A stretch of DNA of 64,000 nt from JAYWXI01 sp036016955 (GCF_036016955.1 NZ_JAYWXI010000002.1:124001-188000); one strand, 5' to 3'. Counted from the stretch's first letter, positions 26,240-35,541 are shown. A program made the numbers and translations. The notes: a model not told the origin generated them from the sequence alone.

Positions 26240-28291
26240 ATGAAAACAGTTTATTCATATATTAACAGTGTTCTGTTCGTGGTTTTTGCTTTGATGCTTG
26301 GGAGCTGCGTTCACGATGACAAGTATAATACGCCGGATCTTTCCGAGTATCAATGCGGAGAGCTTAAGGCAACCATGACGCTGAAAGAACTGAAGGCAAA
26401 AGCCCAAAACGAAACCTTCACCGAAGACGATGTGGTGGAAGGGTATGTTTCTTCATCCGACGAGACGGGAAATATTTACAAATATATTTTTATTCAGGAT
26501 AGTCCGTCCAACCCAACGGAAGGTTTGGTTATCAGCGCCGATGCGGTTAGTATGTACACGAAGTACCCGCAGGGGGCCAAGGTGTACATCAAGCTGAAAG
26601 GTTTGGCTATGGGGCAGTATGGTAGTTTTGTCCAGCTTGGGGCAATGGATGCTACGGGAACGTTTGGAAGAATTTCCGAGAAGATGCTTTACACGAACAT
26701 GATTCGTTCCTGCACAGAAAAAGCAACGATTGTCCCTCACGAAATGACGCTCAGCGATATGAGAACGGCTAACGACCAATATGTCGGGACGTTAATTAAA
26801 GTTAAGGATGCCGGTTTTCATGCCAATGCGTTGTGTACGCAGTATGCTTCGGAGGGCAATACGGTTAACCGGAGCTTGATTGATCCCACTTTTACGGGGG
26901 TATCGAGAGTGGTTCGTACCAGTGGTTATGCCTCGTTTGCCACAAAAACGATTCCTTCGGGCCAAGGGGATTTTGTAGGGATATTGAGTAAATTCGGGAC
27001 GACTTATCAGCTTTATATTGTTCGTGATACGGATTTGGATATGACGAAAAAAAGAAGCGACGGATTGGAAGCTCCTTGTGCTGCGGATGCCTCTGCGGCG
27101 GCTAAAACAGTGGCGGAAGTGAAAAAACTTTATAGTGGAAGCCTGAAGCAAATTTCAGATAACATTACCCTTACGGGACGGGTTATTGCGAATGATGAAA
27201 CTGGCAATCTTTTCAAATACATTTATTTGCAAGATGCGACGGGAGGAATAAAGATTAACATCAATATGACTTCGCTTTACTTGGATCGGAGATTCCAAGT
27301 GGGAAGGCTTTTGACGGTGAATCTTAAGGATCTTTACCTTGATAGTGTAAACGGCGAACTTCAAATCGGTGGTTTGTTCCAAAACCGTTTGGGGCAAGTG
27401 GAAACCGGAGATGTTTACAAGCATTTTTACCGCAATGAAACGCCTGTAGTCGGTATTGTGGCTACGGAGAGAACCCTTTCGGAGTTAACCCCTGAAGATG
27501 TGGGTAAATGGGTGAAAATTAAAAATCTTCAATTTATCGACAGCGATTTAGGGAAAAACTATGCCGAAGGCAATGCCGTAACAAACCGAACTTTGATGGA
27601 TTGTAGCGGAAATACCATTCTTTTGAGAACGAGTGGTTACGCCAATTTCGGAACACGAAACGATCCTTTCCCTGCAAATTCGACCGAAATAGATTCTGGG
27701 AAAGGGGATGTCTACGGGGTGCTTAGTATTTTCAACGGAACGTACCAGCTTTGGATTACTAAACTAAGAGATATCGATTTGGATAATCCTCGATGCGACG
27801 GTTCACTTCCGGCAAAAACGACTGCGCTTCTTCAGGAAGGCTTTACCAATTTGGATAATTGGACTACGCCTGCCGTTGTGGGAACCCGTACTTGGTTTTC
27901 CATTAACCGAGGGAATCCTACGCCAGCAGCCCGTATGGACGGAAACCGAGAGAATACGGAAGCTTGGTTGGTTACAAAAAATGCGGTGTCTTTAGCGGGG
28001 TATTCCGATGCGTACCTTTCTTTTGAGTCCGATGGACGCAACAATGGAAATTCTTTGGAAGTATATGTAACTACCAATTATACGGGAAATCCTGCTACGA
28101 CGTCGTGGACGAAACTCGATGCGGTATTTGATACCAATCTCAATGCTTGGGACGACTATACGCCGTCGGGCAAAATCAGCCTTAAGAACTTCAGTGGACA
28201 AAATATCTATGTAGGGTTCAAGTATGCTTCAAGTGCTGGAGCATCGACGATATGGACCATTGATAACGTTCAAATTCGGGCAACAAAATAG
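26240..28291 (+). CDS. DUF5689-type OB-fold surface lipoprotein
   Basis: A 683-aa lipoprotein: signal peptide with LGSC lipobox (Cys near residue 23). Two similar DUF5689-like repeats follow (residues ~40-270 and ~285-515). Each starts with a TLKELKA/TVAEVKKLY-like segment and contains GYVSSSDETGNIYKYIFIQD or GRVIANDETGNLFKYIYLQD, an OB-fold type pattern. A C-terminal ~160-residue jelly-roll-like domain ends with YASSAGASTIWTIDNVQIRA. Likely exposed at the surface, partnered with the upstream TonB receptor as a binding lipoprotein, in analogy to SusD-like partners. Confidence 0.85.
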   Translation: MKTVYSYINSVLFVVFALMLGSCVHDDKYNTPDLSEYQCGELKATMTLKELKAKAQNETFTEDDVVEGYVSSSDETGNIYKYIFIQDSPSNPTEGLVISADAVSMYTKYPQGAKVYIKLKGLAMGQYGSFVQLGAMDATGTFGRISEKMLYTNMIRSCTEKATIVPHEMTLSDMRTANDQYVGTLIKVKDAGFHANALCTQYASEGNTVNRSLIDPTFTGVSRVVRTSGYASFATKTIPSGQGDFVGILSKFGTTYQLYIVRDTDLDMTKKRSDGLEAPCAADASAAAKTVAEVKKLYSGSLKQISDNITLTGRVIANDETGNLFKYIYLQDATGGIKININMTSLYLDRRFQVGRLLTVNLKDLYLDSVNGELQIGGLFQNRLGQVETGDVYKHFYRNETPVVGIVATERTLSELTPEDVGKWVKIKNLQFIDSDLGKNYAEGNAVTNRTLMDCSGNTILLRTSGYANFGTRNDPFPANSTEIDSGKGDVYGVLSIFNGTYQLWITKLRDIDLDNPRCDGSLPAKTTALLQEGFTNLDNWTTPAVVGTRTWFSINRGNPTPAARMDGNRENTEAWLVTKNAVSLAGYSDAYLSFESDGRNNGNSLEVYVTTNYTGNPATTSWTKLDAVFDTNLNAWDDYTPSGKISLKNFSGQNIYVGFKYASSAGASTIWTIDNVQIRATK

Positions 28292-28318
28292 CGTTTGTCA
28301 ATTTAATTATTGCATAAA

Positions 28319-28350
28319 AAAACAGAGTGGTTTATTTCCACTCTGTTTTT
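28319..28350. terminator. Terminator between DUF5689 gene and aat
   Basis: Stem AACAGAGTGG / CCACTCTGTT, loop TTTATTT, flanked by A- and T-runs; serves both convergent genes. Confidence 0.85.
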
Positions 28351-28353
28351 ATT

Positions 28354-28998
28354 TTAGCTTTCTTGGTAGAGTCTTTCCAAATAATCTTTTTTGGAAATCA
28401 TCCTTGCCCCTAAACTTTCAAGATGTTCCGAATGGATTTGGCAATCAATCAGATCGAACCGGGCAAAATTTTTTGCCACAAAAGTGATGAATCCCGCTTT
28501 TGAAGCGTTACTGACTTTAGAAAACATACTTTCGCCACAAAAGATGCGGTTAACGATTACCCCGTAAAATCCGCCGACCAATTCGCCTGCTTTCCAAACC
28601 TCGACGCTCAAAGCCTTGCCTTCCCGATGAAGAGTTACAAAAGATTCGATCAATTCTTCTGAAATCCATGTTCCGTCTTGGTCTTTTCTGGGAGCCGTCA
28701 TGCAGCAGCGCATGACCTGCTCGAAACATTGGTTTTCGGTCACCGTAAATTCATCGTTCCTAAGGATTTTTCGCATGGATTTAGATACTTTCAACTCCGA
28801 GGGAAAAAGCACAAAGCGCGGGTCCGGACACCACCACATAATCTCTTCGCCAGGATTAAACCAAGGGAAAAGCCCCAAGCGGTAAGCCAGCCATAGTCTT
28901 TCGGGTGATAAATCGCCTCCGCAGGCCATAAGACCTCCTACGGGATGGTAATTTCTCGGATCGGGGAAAATCATTTGGGAAGGGTCGATAAAGAACAT
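28354..28998 (-). CDS. aat: Leucyl/phenylalanyl-tRNA-protein transferase
   Basis: Adds Leu or Phe from aminoacyl-tRNA to the N-terminus of proteins starting with Arg/Lys, marking them for Clp degradation (N-end rule). The 214-aa length is right. Motifs: GLMACGGDLSPERLWLAYRLGLFPWF, IMWWCPDPRFVLFP, and GGFYGVIVNRIFCGESMFSKVSNASK. Convergent with the DUF5689 gene; about 54 bp from DUF3127. Confidence 0.95.
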   Translation of the reverse strand: MFFIDPSQMIFPDPRNYHPVGGLMACGGDLSPERLWLAYRLGLFPWFNPGEEIMWWCPDPRFVLFPSELKVSKSMRKILRNDEFTVTENQCFEQVMRCCMTAPRKDQDGTWISEELIESFVTLHREGKALSVEVWKAGELVGGFYGVIVNRIFCGESMFSKVSNASKAGFITFVAKNFARFDLIDCQIHSEHLESLGARMISKKDYLERLYQES

Positions 28999-29052
28999 TT
29001 CGGGATAAAAAATCCCGCCGCGGAGGCAGGATGATTATTGGAGGGTTGGGTT

Positions 29053-29436
29053 TTAGAAAGGTAAATCATCGTCTTCCTCGTCGTCAAACGGATTGCTATT
29101 GGTATCCACAGCGGGAGTGTTTGCGTTGGGTTGCGCATGGATAGGCTCGTTATCGAATCCTCTTCCTGTTTTTTCCAATCGCCATCCGACGATAGAGTTG
29201 AAATATTTTACTTCGCCTTGCGGGCTGGTCCACTCTCTTCCTCGGATATTGATCCCCACTTTCACTTCATCCCCTTCCGAAACACCGTCTAAAAGCAGCG
29301 CTTTTTCCGATAAAAATTCGATATTTATCGGCTGAGGGTATTGCTCCTGCGTGAGAAGAACCATTTCCCTTTTTTGAAATCCGCTTGCAAATGTTTGAGT
29401 TTCAGAGAGTCTTTTAACTGTACCTTGTAATTCCAT
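29053..29436 (-). CDS. DUF3127 protein with SSB-like tail
   Basis: A 127-aa member of the DUF3127 family of Bacteroidota, predicted to have an OB-like fold. The N-terminal ~90 residues form a compact domain (LQGTVKRLSETQTFASGF, GDEVKVGINIRGREW). The C-terminal ~35 residues are disordered and end DDEEDDDLPF. That ending matches the SSB C-terminal peptide pattern (acidic run then x-P-F), used by SSB to recruit replication and repair proteins. Function is unknown. Downstream of it on the minus strand is aat. Confidence 0.85.
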   Translation of the reverse strand: MELQGTVKRLSETQTFASGFQKREMVLLTQEQYPQPINIEFLSEKALLLDGVSEGDEVKVGINIRGREWTSPQGEVKYFNSIVGWRLEKTGRGFDNEPIHAQPNANTPAVDTNSNPFDDEEDDDLPF

Positions 29437-29529
29437 AATTCAAATAGCTTAGGTTGTAAAATTAGGAAAATCCAAATAAAAAATGCCGAATCGGGGAAAT
29501 GAAATTTTTAGAAAAAAGTTTAGGAAAAA

Positions 29530-29562
29530 TTTGTTTTTGTAAAATAAATAGTGCTATATTTG
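29530..29562 (+). promoter_or_regulatory. Promoter for the tRNA-Leu-Gly-Leu operon
   Basis: TTTG (29530-29533) and TATATTTG (29555-29562), 21-bp spacing, 37 bp before the first tRNA. Confidence 0.7.
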
Positions 29563-29599
29563 CAACCACAAAAAAAGAGTAACGTTCTTTATTAACAAA

Positions 29600-29681
29600 G
29601 CGGATGTGGTGTAATTGGTAGCCACGCCAGACTTAGGATCTGGTGCCGTGAGGCGTGGGGGTTCGAGTCCCTTCATCCGCA
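29600..29681 (+). tRNA. tRNA-Leu (anticodon TAG)
   Basis: An 82-nt cloverleaf: acceptor GCGGATG pairs with CATCCGC, anticodon stem CCAGA/TCTGG with loop CTTAGGA, a long variable arm as expected for class II leucine tRNA, and T-loop GGTTCGAGTCC. CCA not encoded. Confidence 0.95.
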
Positions 29682-29714
29682 CTTTCATCCCCTAATCTCG
29701 GTTAGGGGATATTT

Positions 29715-29787
29715 GCGAAAATAGCTCAGCTGGTAGAGCACAACCTTGCCAAGGTTGGGGTCGCGGGTTCGAGTCCCGTTTTTCGCT
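29715..29787 (+). tRNA. tRNA-Gly (anticodon GCC)
   Basis: A 73-nt cloverleaf: acceptor GCGAAAA pairs with TTTTCGC, anticodon stem CAACC/GGTTG with loop TTGCCAA, T-arm CGGGTTCGAGTCCCG. CCA not encoded. A hairpin (ATCCCCTAA / TTAGGGGAT) without T-tract separates it from the preceding tRNA. Confidence 0.95.
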
Positions 29788-29800
29788 CTATTTCTACCTT

Positions 29801-29884
29801 GCCCTGGTGGTGGAATTGGTAGACACGCAGGACTTAAAATCCTGTGTCCGCAAGGACGTACGGGTTCAAGTCCCGTCTGGGGTA
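29801..29884 (+). tRNA. tRNA-Leu (anticodon TAA)
   Basis: An 84-nt class II cloverleaf with a long variable arm: anticodon stem CAGGA/TCCTG, loop CTTAAAA, T-arm CGGGTTCAAGTCCCG. The acceptor (GCCCTGG with CTGGGGT) pairs using three G-T wobbles. CCA not encoded. Confidence 0.93.
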
Positions 29885-29889
29885 CTTAC

Positions 29890-29925
29890 AACGCTGAAAA
29901 TCATTCGATTTTCAGCGTTTTTTTT
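29890..29925 (+). terminator. Terminator after the tRNA operon
   Basis: Stem AACGCTGAAAATC / GATTTTCAGCGTT around a 4-nt loop, then a T-run. The rest of the 322-bp gap to the GLPGLI gene is AT-rich and holds only its promoter and a leader. Confidence 0.85.
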
Positions 29926-30073
29926 ATTGCTTTACTGCGAATGACTGAAAAAACAACGATTTAAGTTGCTGTTAAAACCGAAAGCAAGGAAGAATGGTTT
30001 TGATAGTGTAAAAATTACAATTTGTTAAACATTTGTTTATATTAATATTTTTTTTTTAAAAAAAATCAAATAA

Positions 30074-30104
30074 TTTTGACATTTATGTATTTATTATATA
30101 TTTG
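30074..30104 (+). promoter_or_regulatory. Promoter for the GLPGLI gene
   Basis: TTTTG (30074-30078) and TATATTTG (30097-30104), 18-bp spacing, leaving a ~100-nt leader. Confidence 0.65.
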
Positions 30105-30206
30105 TAAGGGAATTTAAAATTAAATGATTAGAAATATAGTGTCAGGGCTATCAGGTTAGAGGCGTATTGCGGGAACTAATCGGAATGAACGTGTTAAAAA
30201 TTTGGC

Positions 30207-30953
30207 ATGAAGAATTTTATTTTTATCATTGTTTGCTTGTTAACGACAAAACTAAGCGGGCAAAATCTCATTGTAGAGTATTTGGCTGAAAATAAGAGTG
30301 CAGAGCAACATTACAGTCTCTATCTGATAGATGGTGCTGAGGGGACGTACGATATTAATATTTTTCATGCCAAATATCCGGATTATTCAGACCTTTTAAA
30401 GGATGACGCATTTTTAAAGTCGCGTATTTACATCAATAGTTTGAAGAAAGAAGGCGAGGCCATCTACGGAGTAAGATATCATAACAAAGGAAGGAAAGTC
30501 TATAAAGACACTCCGCCGCCCATTGGCTGGAAAACGAGCAATGAGGTAAAAACAATCTTGGGCTTTCAATGCAAGAAGGCAACCGCTGAATTCCGCGGAC
30601 GAAACTATACCGCTTGGTATACGGAGGATATTGCGGTATCGCAAGGGCCTTGGAAGTTGCGGGGGTTGCCGGGATTGATACTGGCGGCTAAAACCGATGA
30701 CGGAATTTTTTCTTTTGAAGCGGTTAATATAAAACTTAGCTCGCCGCTTTCTGTGCCGGAAAAATTCAAAACGATTTATGCTTCCACGGATGTTATTTCG
30801 TACCAAGAACAAATTTTGGACGAGAAAATAAAATTACAAGAAATTGTAGCTCAACAAATAGCCAGCCTGCCGAAGGATTATGTTCCGGTCAGCGATAGTT
30901 CCCCGAGTAGGAACGGCGAGATGGAAACTTCTTTTGAGTGGGAGAAAAACTAA
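30207..30953 (+). CDS. GLPGLI family secreted protein
   Basis: A 248-aa exported protein: signal peptide MKNFIFIIVCLLTTKLSG, and the family signature GPWKLRGLPGLILAAK at residues ~150-165. The pattern LGFQCKKATAEFRGRNYTAWYTEDI just before it is typical of the family. GLPGLI proteins are common in Flavobacteriia and function is unknown; they are often found with TonB-like barrels, as here. It is 9 bp upstream of a receptor-like barrel and likely cotranscribed. The gene is AT-rich compared with the right arm. Confidence 0.88.
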   Translation: MKNFIFIIVCLLTTKLSGQNLIVEYLAENKSAEQHYSLYLIDGAEGTYDINIFHAKYPDYSDLLKDDAFLKSRIYINSLKKEGEAIYGVRYHNKGRKVYKDTPPPIGWKTSNEVKTILGFQCKKATAEFRGRNYTAWYTEDIAVSQGPWKLRGLPGLILAAKTDDGIFSFEAVNIKLSSPLSVPEKFKTIYASTDVISYQEQILDEKIKLQEIVAQQIASLPKDYVPVSDSSPSRNGEMETSFEWEKN

Positions 30954-30962
30954 AGTCTTGTG

Positions 30963-33605
30963 ATGAGAGGGTTGTGGGCCTTGTTGCTTCTTTTTCTATT
31001 TGTGAGGATTTCTGCACAATCGGAGATTCGGGGACGGGTCGTATTTCCTGATGGAAGCACAGCAAAAGCCAACCTCATTTTACTTAATGCCAATAATGAG
31101 ACGGAAACTTTCGGTTTTAGCGATAAAACGGGAAGTTTTTCCCTGCGTGTTGGGAAGAAAGGGGCGTTCAGATTACAAATAAAAGCACTGAACTTCATTA
31201 CAAAGGAAATCGCCGTCGATATTACAAAAGAAAATCAGGTTTTAGATTTAAAAACAATTGATATTGAAAAAGTTAGCGAAATAAAAGAAGTTGTAATTAC
31301 CCGTGCTAATCCGATTAAAATAAAAAAAGACACCATCGAGTTTAACGCTCAGAGTTTCTCCTCCGATACAGAACTGACGGTAGAAGATCTGCTGCGGAAA
31401 ATCCCCGGGATAACCGTGGGAAGTGACGGTAAAATAAAATTTGGTAAAAAAGAAGTAGAGCGGGTGATGGTGGAAAACGACGACTTGTTTGAACAAGGCT
31501 ACCAAACGCTTACTCAAAATATGCCTTCCGCTTCACTGGATAAGATTCAGGTTCTCAAAAACTATTCTAAGAATAAGCTTTTGAAAGGGATAGAGGACTC
31601 CGAAAGAGTAGCAATAAATCTTACGATAAAAGAAAAAATGAAAAGCCAATGGTTCGGAAGCGCGCATTTGGTTTCGTCCAGCTATATTGAAAACAGGCAT
31701 CAGGCTAAGTTTAACCTGATGAATTTTTCAAAAAAACGAAAAATCTATGGCCTAGTAAATTACAATAATTTAGGAGTGGATGAGATGAAAGGCGTAGGTT
31801 ATCTTCTAAATCCTTCTTCTGCCAATGAGGTGGAAAACGTGGGTGAAAATTTGCCCCCGTTGTCCATCGTCCATTTGCATTCTAAAAATCAATTTTTTGA
31901 AGACAAAAGAACCAATTTTAATAATGATAAATTGGCTTCTATCAACACTATCTATAATTTTCAGCAAGATTGGAAACTGAAAATAGTAACGCTTTTTAAT
32001 GCCATAGAAAACAGAAACTATATCGATAGCCGCCGCACCGTGCATTATGACGGACTTCAGTTTACCAATATTGAAAGCAAAGCCTGGAAACAAAATAAAC
32101 AAAACATCATCGGGAAAATAGAACTGCTGAAGGAACGCCCCTCATCGTCTTTGCTTTTCTATAATAAGCTGGCTCAGCTTGATGAAATAAACGATAACCG
32201 TTTTGTTTTCAATCAACAAATTAATTTTCAAAATGGCAATAATCAATTATTCACCAATGAAAATAGATTAGTCTATACCCGGAAAAAAGACGAAAATACG
32301 GCGATAGTAGCGGTGGCAAAATATGTATACCAGCATCGTCCCTACACGTTTTTTACCGAAAACGATGTATTTCAATACGTTTTGAACCATCCGGATATTC
32401 ATAAAATAAAACAAAATATAGACTCTAAAAAACAGTTTGTAGGCGCCAAATTTTCATTTCTTAAAACGTATTCCGAACACAAAAAATTAGAATTGCAAGC
32501 AGGGAATGAGATCAAAAAAGACTTTTTAAATACCGATGTTAATTTTTACGGTATGGCCAATGAAAGCATTAATGCCGATACTTCCGATTTCAGAAATAAT
32601 CTTAGTTTTTTGCAAAACAATGCGTATGCACAGTTTAAATTCTCCAACAAAAAGGGAAGATGGAATTATGGCCTACAGCTTACAAGCCAGCTGATCTACA
32701 CGGACTATAATAACGCCAGTAACGCAGGGTTTTATTGGACACCGAACCTCAATATCGGCTATCAAAATCGAAAAATAGGGGTTTTTAACTTTTCGATAAG
32801 CCGAAAAATAAGCACAATGGAAATTACCGATGTCTATCAAAATTACATCTACCAAGGAGATAGAAGCTTTATTAAAAACGAAATGGAAATAACTCAATTG
32901 CCACAATATACCATGAATTTTTCTTATAATATTGGTAACGAATTGTCAAATAGCCTCCATGTTCTTGCCTTTTATCATAAGAATGAAGACTATATCTCTA
33001 ATAATATGATTGTAAATCCTAATTATACGATTTATCAAAATATTTTAGTAAAAAACAATGCCAATTTCTCTGTAAATGTAGAAGCCAAAAAATACCTGAG
33101 ATTTATAAAGTCAAAATTGAGTCTTTCTAACGCATTTTTCACTTCAAACTATGAGAATAGCGTAAATAATGGCTCGCTTATTCATACCCGGTTTTCCAAC
33201 TTCAAAACGGGAGTAGGACTGAAATCGGGTTGGACTAAAAATTTAAACTATGAAATGGGTTACGAATGGCGGTTTAACACCATCGATTCTCCGATGAATC
33301 AAAATAAGTATATCGACCAAACCGGCTTCCTTAATATTTATTTCAGAATTACCTCTTTACTTAGGTTGGAATCGTATAAAGAGATGTATAAACTGGGCAA
33401 CACGCCTCAGAATTCCATTTATTTTTGGGATGTAAAACTAAACTATCAGCTGAAAAAGCACAAAGCCAACTTATTTATGATGGGGATTAATATTTTAAAT
33501 AACAACGAGATGCAAAGGTATTCCATTACCAATATCAGCGAAAGCATTTATAATCAGAAACTTTTGCCAAGATATGTTGCGTTGGGAATTAATAAGAGCT
33601 TTTAA
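30963..33605 (+). CDS. TonB-receptor-like outer-membrane barrel (GLPGLI partner)
   Basis: An 880-aa outer-membrane protein. Signal peptide MRGLWALLLLFLFVRISA, then a carboxypeptidase-regulatory-like domain (EIRGRVVFPDGSTAKANLIL) and a plug-type domain with LLRKIPGITVGSDGKI near residue 145. The rest is a long barrel with aromatic-rich strands; the C-terminal end (YVALGINKSF) is Phe-terminated as in outer-membrane barrels. It is a paralogue of the protein at 37980. The ATG at 30963 was chosen; a GTG one codon upstream is possible. Strongly AT-rich (one line near 33000 is 10 of 60 G+C). Confidence 0.8.
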   Translation: MRGLWALLLLFLFVRISAQSEIRGRVVFPDGSTAKANLILLNANNETETFGFSDKTGSFSLRVGKKGAFRLQIKALNFITKEIAVDITKENQVLDLKTIDIEKVSEIKEVVITRANPIKIKKDTIEFNAQSFSSDTELTVEDLLRKIPGITVGSDGKIKFGKKEVERVMVENDDLFEQGYQTLTQNMPSASLDKIQVLKNYSKNKLLKGIEDSERVAINLTIKEKMKSQWFGSAHLVSSSYIENRHQAKFNLMNFSKKRKIYGLVNYNNLGVDEMKGVGYLLNPSSANEVENVGENLPPLSIVHLHSKNQFFEDKRTNFNNDKLASINTIYNFQQDWKLKIVTLFNAIENRNYIDSRRTVHYDGLQFTNIESKAWKQNKQNIIGKIELLKERPSSSLLFYNKLAQLDEINDNRFVFNQQINFQNGNNQLFTNENRLVYTRKKDENTAIVAVAKYVYQHRPYTFFTENDVFQYVLNHPDIHKIKQNIDSKKQFVGAKFSFLKTYSEHKKLELQAGNEIKKDFLNTDVNFYGMANESINADTSDFRNNLSFLQNNAYAQFKFSNKKGRWNYGLQLTSQLIYTDYNNASNAGFYWTPNLNIGYQNRKIGVFNFSISRKISTMEITDVYQNYIYQGDRSFIKNEMEITQLPQYTMNFSYNIGNELSNSLHVLAFYHKNEDYISNNMIVNPNYTIYQNILVKNNANFSVNVEAKKYLRFIKSKLSLSNAFFTSNYENSVNNGSLIHTRFSNFKTGVGLKSGWTKNLNYEMGYEWRFNTIDSPMNQNKYIDQTGFLNIYFRITSLLRLESYKEMYKLGNTPQNSIYFWDVKLNYQLKKHKANLFMMGINILNNNEMQRYSITNISESIYNQKLLPRYVALGINKSF

Positions 33606-33739
33606 TTTCAGTCTTTCTTTTTTGGGAATTTAATTTATTTTCTCTTTTTCTTTCGCTTCAATAAAGTTTCTTTTGTCAAATGCCCGTAGGGGTGTTTTCT
33701 TTATGCCTCCAAAAAGGCTACTCTGTGATCGGCATACGT

Positions 33740-35449
33740 TCAGAACTTGTTGTTCTCTTTTTTCCGCTCCTTTATGAAATCAGTAGGGCGTATCCCGTTG
33801 ATTTCTAAGAATAAGTCTGAAAAGTTTTGACGGGACGGAATGCCGCATTTTTCTGCTAATGATTCTACGGTTAGGTTAAGGATTTTTTTATCATTATACA
33901 TTTGCTGGGTAATATAGTTAATACGCAGTTCAGCGATGTACTTGGAGAAACTATTGTTCTTATTTTCATTAATTACTTGGGAGAGATATTTGGAGTTCGT
34001 CTCTAATTTTTCAGAAAGTTTTTTTAAGGTTAGCCCTTTTTCTGTAAAACCTAATTCGTTTTCAAAAGTTTCTAATTTTTGTAAAATCTCATTATAGATT
34101 TTCTTATCAGGAATGGGGGTAGGGGGTGGTAGAACTTCTAAGGTTTGCACTGGGACAATGGAAGGATTGGTTTTCAGCTTTTCTTCTAACGCAGAATATG
34201 TTTTTCTAATGTGTCTTACTTTTTTGTAATGGAAATATATCAGAAGACATAATACCAGAGTAAGGATAATACTTGCAATGATGATCCAATTATTTTCGTT
34301 TTCCAACCTTGCTTTTTCCTCTAAAAGTTTAGCCGTATCATAGTCTTTGTGTATTTTGGAAGAAAGTTCATTAAAGTCTTTGGACAAGATTTGGTCTATT
34401 TTCAAAAGTTGATTGATGAAGTACAATTCTTGTTCCTTATCATTATTTTGCTTTGCGTGTTTTATTAAAAGTTCATAGTTTTTTCTTAGTTCTGGAATTA
34501 CAAAGCTGGTCTTGTTGAAAATAGAATCCACTTTTTTAAGATATAAAATACCTCTATCTTGTTGATGGAGGTCTATATGTGCTTTTCCTAAATACATATA
34601 GCTGATGGATTCCCAGGCGATGTCTTTATTTTTTATGATGTTAGGCAAAGCTTTGTTAAGCCCATTGATAGCTTCGCTAAAGGATTTTTTGTTGTAATTT
34701 GATATAGATTGAGATTTTAAAAAGTAAGAATGTTCCAAAGAAAACTCACGAAACTGGTCGGTCTCAAACAATCCAATTGCTATTAAGGAGTCTGCTTTTT
34801 GGTGGTTTTCCATGTTTAGGTAACAAACCACCGCTTGATGCATACTATTGTAATACCCTTTTCGGTTATCGTATAGACTATTAGCATCTAACTTTTTGTT
34901 ACGAGCTATGGGTTCAAAAAAGGCAATCCCTTCTTTAAAATGCTCTAATGCTTCCGTATGATATCCCAAATAGCTCTTTACAACCCCAATGTGATAGGAT
35001 ATGGAATGTGTGCGAAAAAGGTTACTATGTTGTTGTTTTTTAGAAATGTTAAACGCTTTTATATAGTCTTCTAACGCTTTTTTGAAGTCTCTACGATAGA
35101 AGTAGAAAAGACTTCCACGCATCATGTAGGCGGTAGTCTTTTTATCGATATTATGCGATAGTTCTGCGGTTATGATGGCACTATCGGCATACTTTAGTTT
35201 TATTTTTTCATTGGAATTATAGAACCCGGCGTCGAAGTACCCCTGGGTAAGATGGTCATAATCTTTCTCATGCTTTGCTTTAGCAATGTATCTTTTTATA
35301 TGGATTAGAGCAGTAGTGTCATTTTCATTTTTATAGTCGTATTTTGAACGAATAGACGCATAAGATTGGGCAGATATAAAACCGTAGTATATCTGTAAAA
35401 AAAAGATTAAAAAGAACTTAAAAAGAAGGTTTTCTTTATTTAAAAACAC
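33740..35449 (-). CDS. TPR-transmembrane-AraC hybrid regulator
   Basis: A 569-aa membrane regulator. The N-terminus is a signal/anchor segment (LLFKFFLIFFLQIYYGF), then periplasmic TPR-like helices (residues ~60-350), e.g. ALEDYIKAFNISKKQQ and AINGLNKALPNIIKN. A transmembrane helix follows at ~390-408 (WIIIASIILTLVLCLLIYF). The cytoplasmic C-terminus is an AraC-type helix-turn-helix (LTLKKLSEKLETNSKYLSQVINENK, then LTVESLAEKCGIPSRQNFSDLF). The start is a GTG at 35449. This lets an external signal control transcription directly. It is divergent from an outer-membrane barrel gene, a natural target. Confidence 0.82.
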   Translation of the reverse strand: MFLNKENLLFKFFLIFFLQIYYGFISAQSYASIRSKYDYKNENDTTALIHIKRYIAKAKHEKDYDHLTQGYFDAGFYNSNEKIKLKYADSAIITAELSHNIDKKTTAYMMRGSLFYFYRRDFKKALEDYIKAFNISKKQQHSNLFRTHSISYHIGVVKSYLGYHTEALEHFKEGIAFFEPIARNKKLDANSLYDNRKGYYNSMHQAVVCYLNMENHQKADSLIAIGLFETDQFREFSLEHSYFLKSQSISNYNKKSFSEAINGLNKALPNIIKNKDIAWESISYMYLGKAHIDLHQQDRGILYLKKVDSIFNKTSFVIPELRKNYELLIKHAKQNNDKEQELYFINQLLKIDQILSKDFNELSSKIHKDYDTAKLLEEKARLENENNWIIIASIILTLVLCLLIYFHYKKVRHIRKTYSALEEKLKTNPSIVPVQTLEVLPPPTPIPDKKIYNEILQKLETFENELGFTEKGLTLKKLSEKLETNSKYLSQVINENKNNSFSKYIAELRINYITQQMYNDKKILNLTVESLAEKCGIPSRQNFSDLFLEINGIRPTDFIKERKKENNKF

Positions 35450-35472
35450 AAGAATTGGGTATAAATAACCCT

Positions 35473-35480
35473 CAAATATA
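35473..35480 (-). promoter_or_regulatory. -7 element for the TPR-AraC gene
   Basis: TATATTTG on the minus strand, 23 bp before the GTG start. Confidence 0.5.
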
Positions 35481-35541
35481 AGGAAAAGAAAAATTAATTA
35501 TAAATGTATTGTAAATCAGATCTTAATTGTTTAAAATATTT

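Noticed and set aside
29685..29712. Hairpin between tRNA-Leu(TAG) and tRNA-Gly as a terminator
   Set aside because: No T-tract follows; more likely a processing element or chance.
30124..30159. 11-codon frame in the GLPGLI leader
   Set aside because: Too short and without a supporting context; may be chance.
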